Shown: one piece after another, positions 62,346 to 64,000 of the stretch
Position numbering within the stretch: position 1 is the stretch's first letter
Layout of the letters: every line of letters starts with the position of its first letter
DNA from: Ahaetulla prasina
Taxonomy: Eukaryota; Chordata; Lepidosauria; Squamata; Colubridae
Length of the DNA stretch: 64,000 nucleotides
Assembly: GCF_028640845.1 (NCBI RefSeq)
Contig: NC_080543.1
Span: 12,926,858-12,990,857 of the forward strand
Direction: 5' to 3'
Notes under the pieces: model-generated
Told to the model about the DNA's origin: nothing
Seen by the model: the letters and a program-made list of their open reading frames with translations, nothing else
The model's database searches: none
Translations under genes and position numbers: made by a program

Positions 62346-63061
62346 TGTTGTGACTCATCCTCCCTCTTCTCCCGTCTCCAACTGGGCCTTTTATCAGACT
62401 CTGAGTCTGATAATGAAGATGAACGGCCTATTACAAGGGAAAAAAGGTGGTAGAACATGGAGGCTAAATGAAAATTTGTTTAGATATGAGGATAATGTAA
62501 ATCAATGTAAGAAACAGAAGATGAACGGCCTGCCATGACTCGAGTCCCCGGCCCTGGCCCCATGGCCGTAGAGGATTCAAGGAGTGAAAGGACAAGCCCG
62601 ATAAACCTCACTCATACAGCGTGTGTTCCTTTGGCTCAGCCTTCAGAGCAGGAAGCCAGCCAGGTGATGGAATTAACCGGGCCTACTCCCTCTGACTCCT
62701 CCCTTTCCCAGACGCTGAGAACAAATCCAGCTGAAAACAATTCAGAGTGGGTGGACCCTTGCTTCTGGAGATCTGAGAGGCGATGCCTGCAGAAGGAAGG
62801 GTGGGGCAGGCCTGGATAAATGCTGAGTCATGGAGCCACACCCCATAGCCTATATAAAGGACCTGCTTTTGGCATTCAACCTTGAGTCAAGCAAAGTCTT
62901 ATCTAGTTTGCTGATATCGGACCCTATTGCTGAAGTCACAACTTGTACTCCTGCCTGCCCTGATAAACTTCGAAGGAACTTGGCAAGCTGCAAAGGCTTC
63001 GTTGCCAAGTTTGTTACAGACTTCCGTGACTCGTTTGTCGGAGTGGGAGTGGGACATGACA
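62346..63061 (+). mobile_element. Solo LTR, family 'VV-ORF', subfamily B (copy 5), with insertion
   Basis: It begins TGTTGTGACTCATCCTCCC and ends GTGGGACATGACA, with a perfect 5 bp duplication GGGGC (62341-62345, 63062-63066). It codes for SDSESDNEDERP, then, after an inserted 87 bp segment, PGPGPMAVEDSRSERTSP, PTPSDSSLSQTLRTNPAENN and RSERRCLQKEGWGRPG to a stop at 62819. TATA box CCTATATAAAGG is near 62851. The insert is bounded by a 15 bp repeat GAAGATGAACGGCCT (62415-62429, 62517-62531). Confidence 0.88.
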
Positions 63062-63118
63062 GGGGCTGAGAGGAGTGGTGGCAGTACTCTGGGAGGGCAA
63101 ACAGACATCCTTGGGCTC

Positions 63119-63231
63119 AGGGGTGGGTTCTACTTACATTTGTTACCGGTGTGCATCCTGCCCGCGCCTGCTTGTCGGGGCCGACTTGCCCGCCTTCACT
63201 GCCTCCATGTGCTGCATGTAGTAGGGCCTGC
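63119..63231 (+). mobile_element. hAT left terminal fragment
   Basis: CAGGGGTGGGTTCTACTTAC followed by TTGTTACCGGTGTGCATCC looks like a hAT start of the families above. No partner terminus seen. Confidence 0.5.
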
Positions 63232-63590
63232 TGTCAAGGTTCCAGAAAAACCTCTTCTGCATAAAAAAACCTCAGAAGCCATTGTCTTTCCGAGTTCTTT
63301 ACTAGCATGAGGAAACTGGCACACGATGAGTGAAATTCCAAAACTGAAATTCCGGATTCCGGATTCACCGCTGCTCTTGCAACACCCCTCACTGCCAGAC
63401 TGCAGATGTACACCTGCCTGAAGCAACCTCCCTTTCATTTCATGGCGGGAGAAGGAAGAAAGCAAAAGGCGGCGATGCTTTGGAAGGGCAGGTGAGCCGT
63501 GGACATGTTCAGCAACCTTGTCACCATTCTCTTTCGTTTCACGATGGGAGAAGGAAGAAAGTGAAAGAATGTATTATCAAATACATGCTT
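63232..63590. other. Possible LTR remnant; otherwise unassigned
   Basis: TGTCAAGGTTCCAGAAAAAC near 63232, with a TTTACTAGCATGAGGAAACT segment, has the feel of a minus-strand LTR end. No second end or duplication. A 30 bp phrase (TTTCATGGCGGGAGAAGGAA) recurs near 63437 and 63538. Confidence 0.35.
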
Positions 63591-63593
63591 TTT

Positions 63594-63857
63594 TAAAATT
63601 TATTTGCATTTATATCCCGCCCTTCTCCGAAGACTCCGGGCGGCTTACACTATGTCAGGCAATAGTCTTCATCCATTTGTATATTATATACAAAGTCAAC
63701 TTATTGCCCCCAACAACCTGGGTCCTCATTTTACCTACCTTATAAAGGATGGAAGGCTGAGTCAACCTTGGGCCTGGTGGGACTTGAACCTGCAGTAATT
63801 GCAAGCAGCTGTGTTAATAACAGACTGTCTTAGCAGTCTGAGCCACCAGAGGCCCTG
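63594..63857 (-). repeat. tRNA-derived SINE with L2-like tail
   Basis: Reverse orientation: CCCGCCCTTCTCCGAAGACT at the tail, CAACTTATTGCCCCCAACAA in the body, box B as GGGACTTGAACC, and CAGTCTGAGCCACCAGAGGC at the head. Confidence 0.9.
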
Positions 63858-63934
63858 TGCTTGACGAAATACATAAATAAATAAAAATAAATGAAGTAAA
63901 TGAAAACATCTCTTTCTCCTGGGTTAGTATATAA

Positions 63935-64000
63935 CCGTGATGGCGAATCTATGGCACATGTGCCACAGGTGGAACATGGAACCATATCAGTGGCCACATG
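63935..64000 (+). mobile_element. Non-autonomous hAT, 'GATGGCGAACC' family, left end, cut by window edge
   Basis: CCGTGATGGCGAATCTATGG CACATGTGCCACAGG matches the left ends at 18355 and 49758. Confidence 0.82.

Overview
This window is vertebrate nuclear DNA, very probably from a squamate reptile and most likely a snake. The support is the mix of repeat families: CR1 LINEs whose 3' ends run into (TTCTA)n-type microsatellites, L2, Rex1-like, BovB and L1 LINEs, tRNA-derived Sauria/Squam-type SINEs, SINEs with an L2-like tail, SPIN-type and many other short hAT transposons, Penelope-like termini, a Helitron, a Ty3/Gypsy element, and long GATA arrays. No host protein-coding exon, tRNA gene, rRNA gene or prokaryotic operon could be supported; the window reads as intergenic or intronic sequence made largely of nested transposable elements.

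Layout. 1-7.3 kb: a CR1 3' half, a Tigger-like MITE split by an LTR, a BovB fragment, a solo Gypsy-type LTR split by a SPIN-type hAT, a CR1 tail split by a gene-capturing hAT that is itself split by an LTR, and an L2. 7.5-15.7 kb: hAT and fold-back DNA elements, then a 3.8 kb minus-strand L2 with an internal deletion and a GC-rich 5' repeat region. 16-27 kb: CR1, SINEs, a hAT carrying a complete ORF1-only L1, a Rex1 LINE ending in (ATTCT)n, and a Tc1-like transposase remnant. 27.1-32.3 kb: a minus-strand CR1 split by a whole 4.5 kb Ty3/Gypsy retrotransposon with near-identical LTRs but broken genes. 32.3-45 kb: deeply nested MITE/hAT/LTR/L2/SINE stacks, including two LTRs and a hAT sitting in a GATA array. 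45-58 kb: hATs, a 752 bp inverted repeat with Penelope-like sequence at its core, CR1 and Rex1 LINEs, and LTR-within-LTR nesting. 58-64 kb: a Helitron, a SINE with a tandemly amplified body, a CR1 tail, an LTR and hAT termini.

There are no cooperating host genes here. What can be read is the order of insertion: target-site duplications (5 bp for LTR elements, 8 bp for hATs, TA for the Tigger-like MITEs, 15-17 bp for L1) date many insertions relative to each other. I did not find a clearly new biological system. The points most worth checking are a hAT that appears to carry a captured coiled-coil coding segment (4806-6137), an LTR family whose copies all keep the same reading frame from the first LTR bases (eight copies), a complete ORF1-only L1 (19788-21595), and the large inverted repeat at 48074-48825. 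Element boundaries were read by eye; family names are by recognition, not by search.
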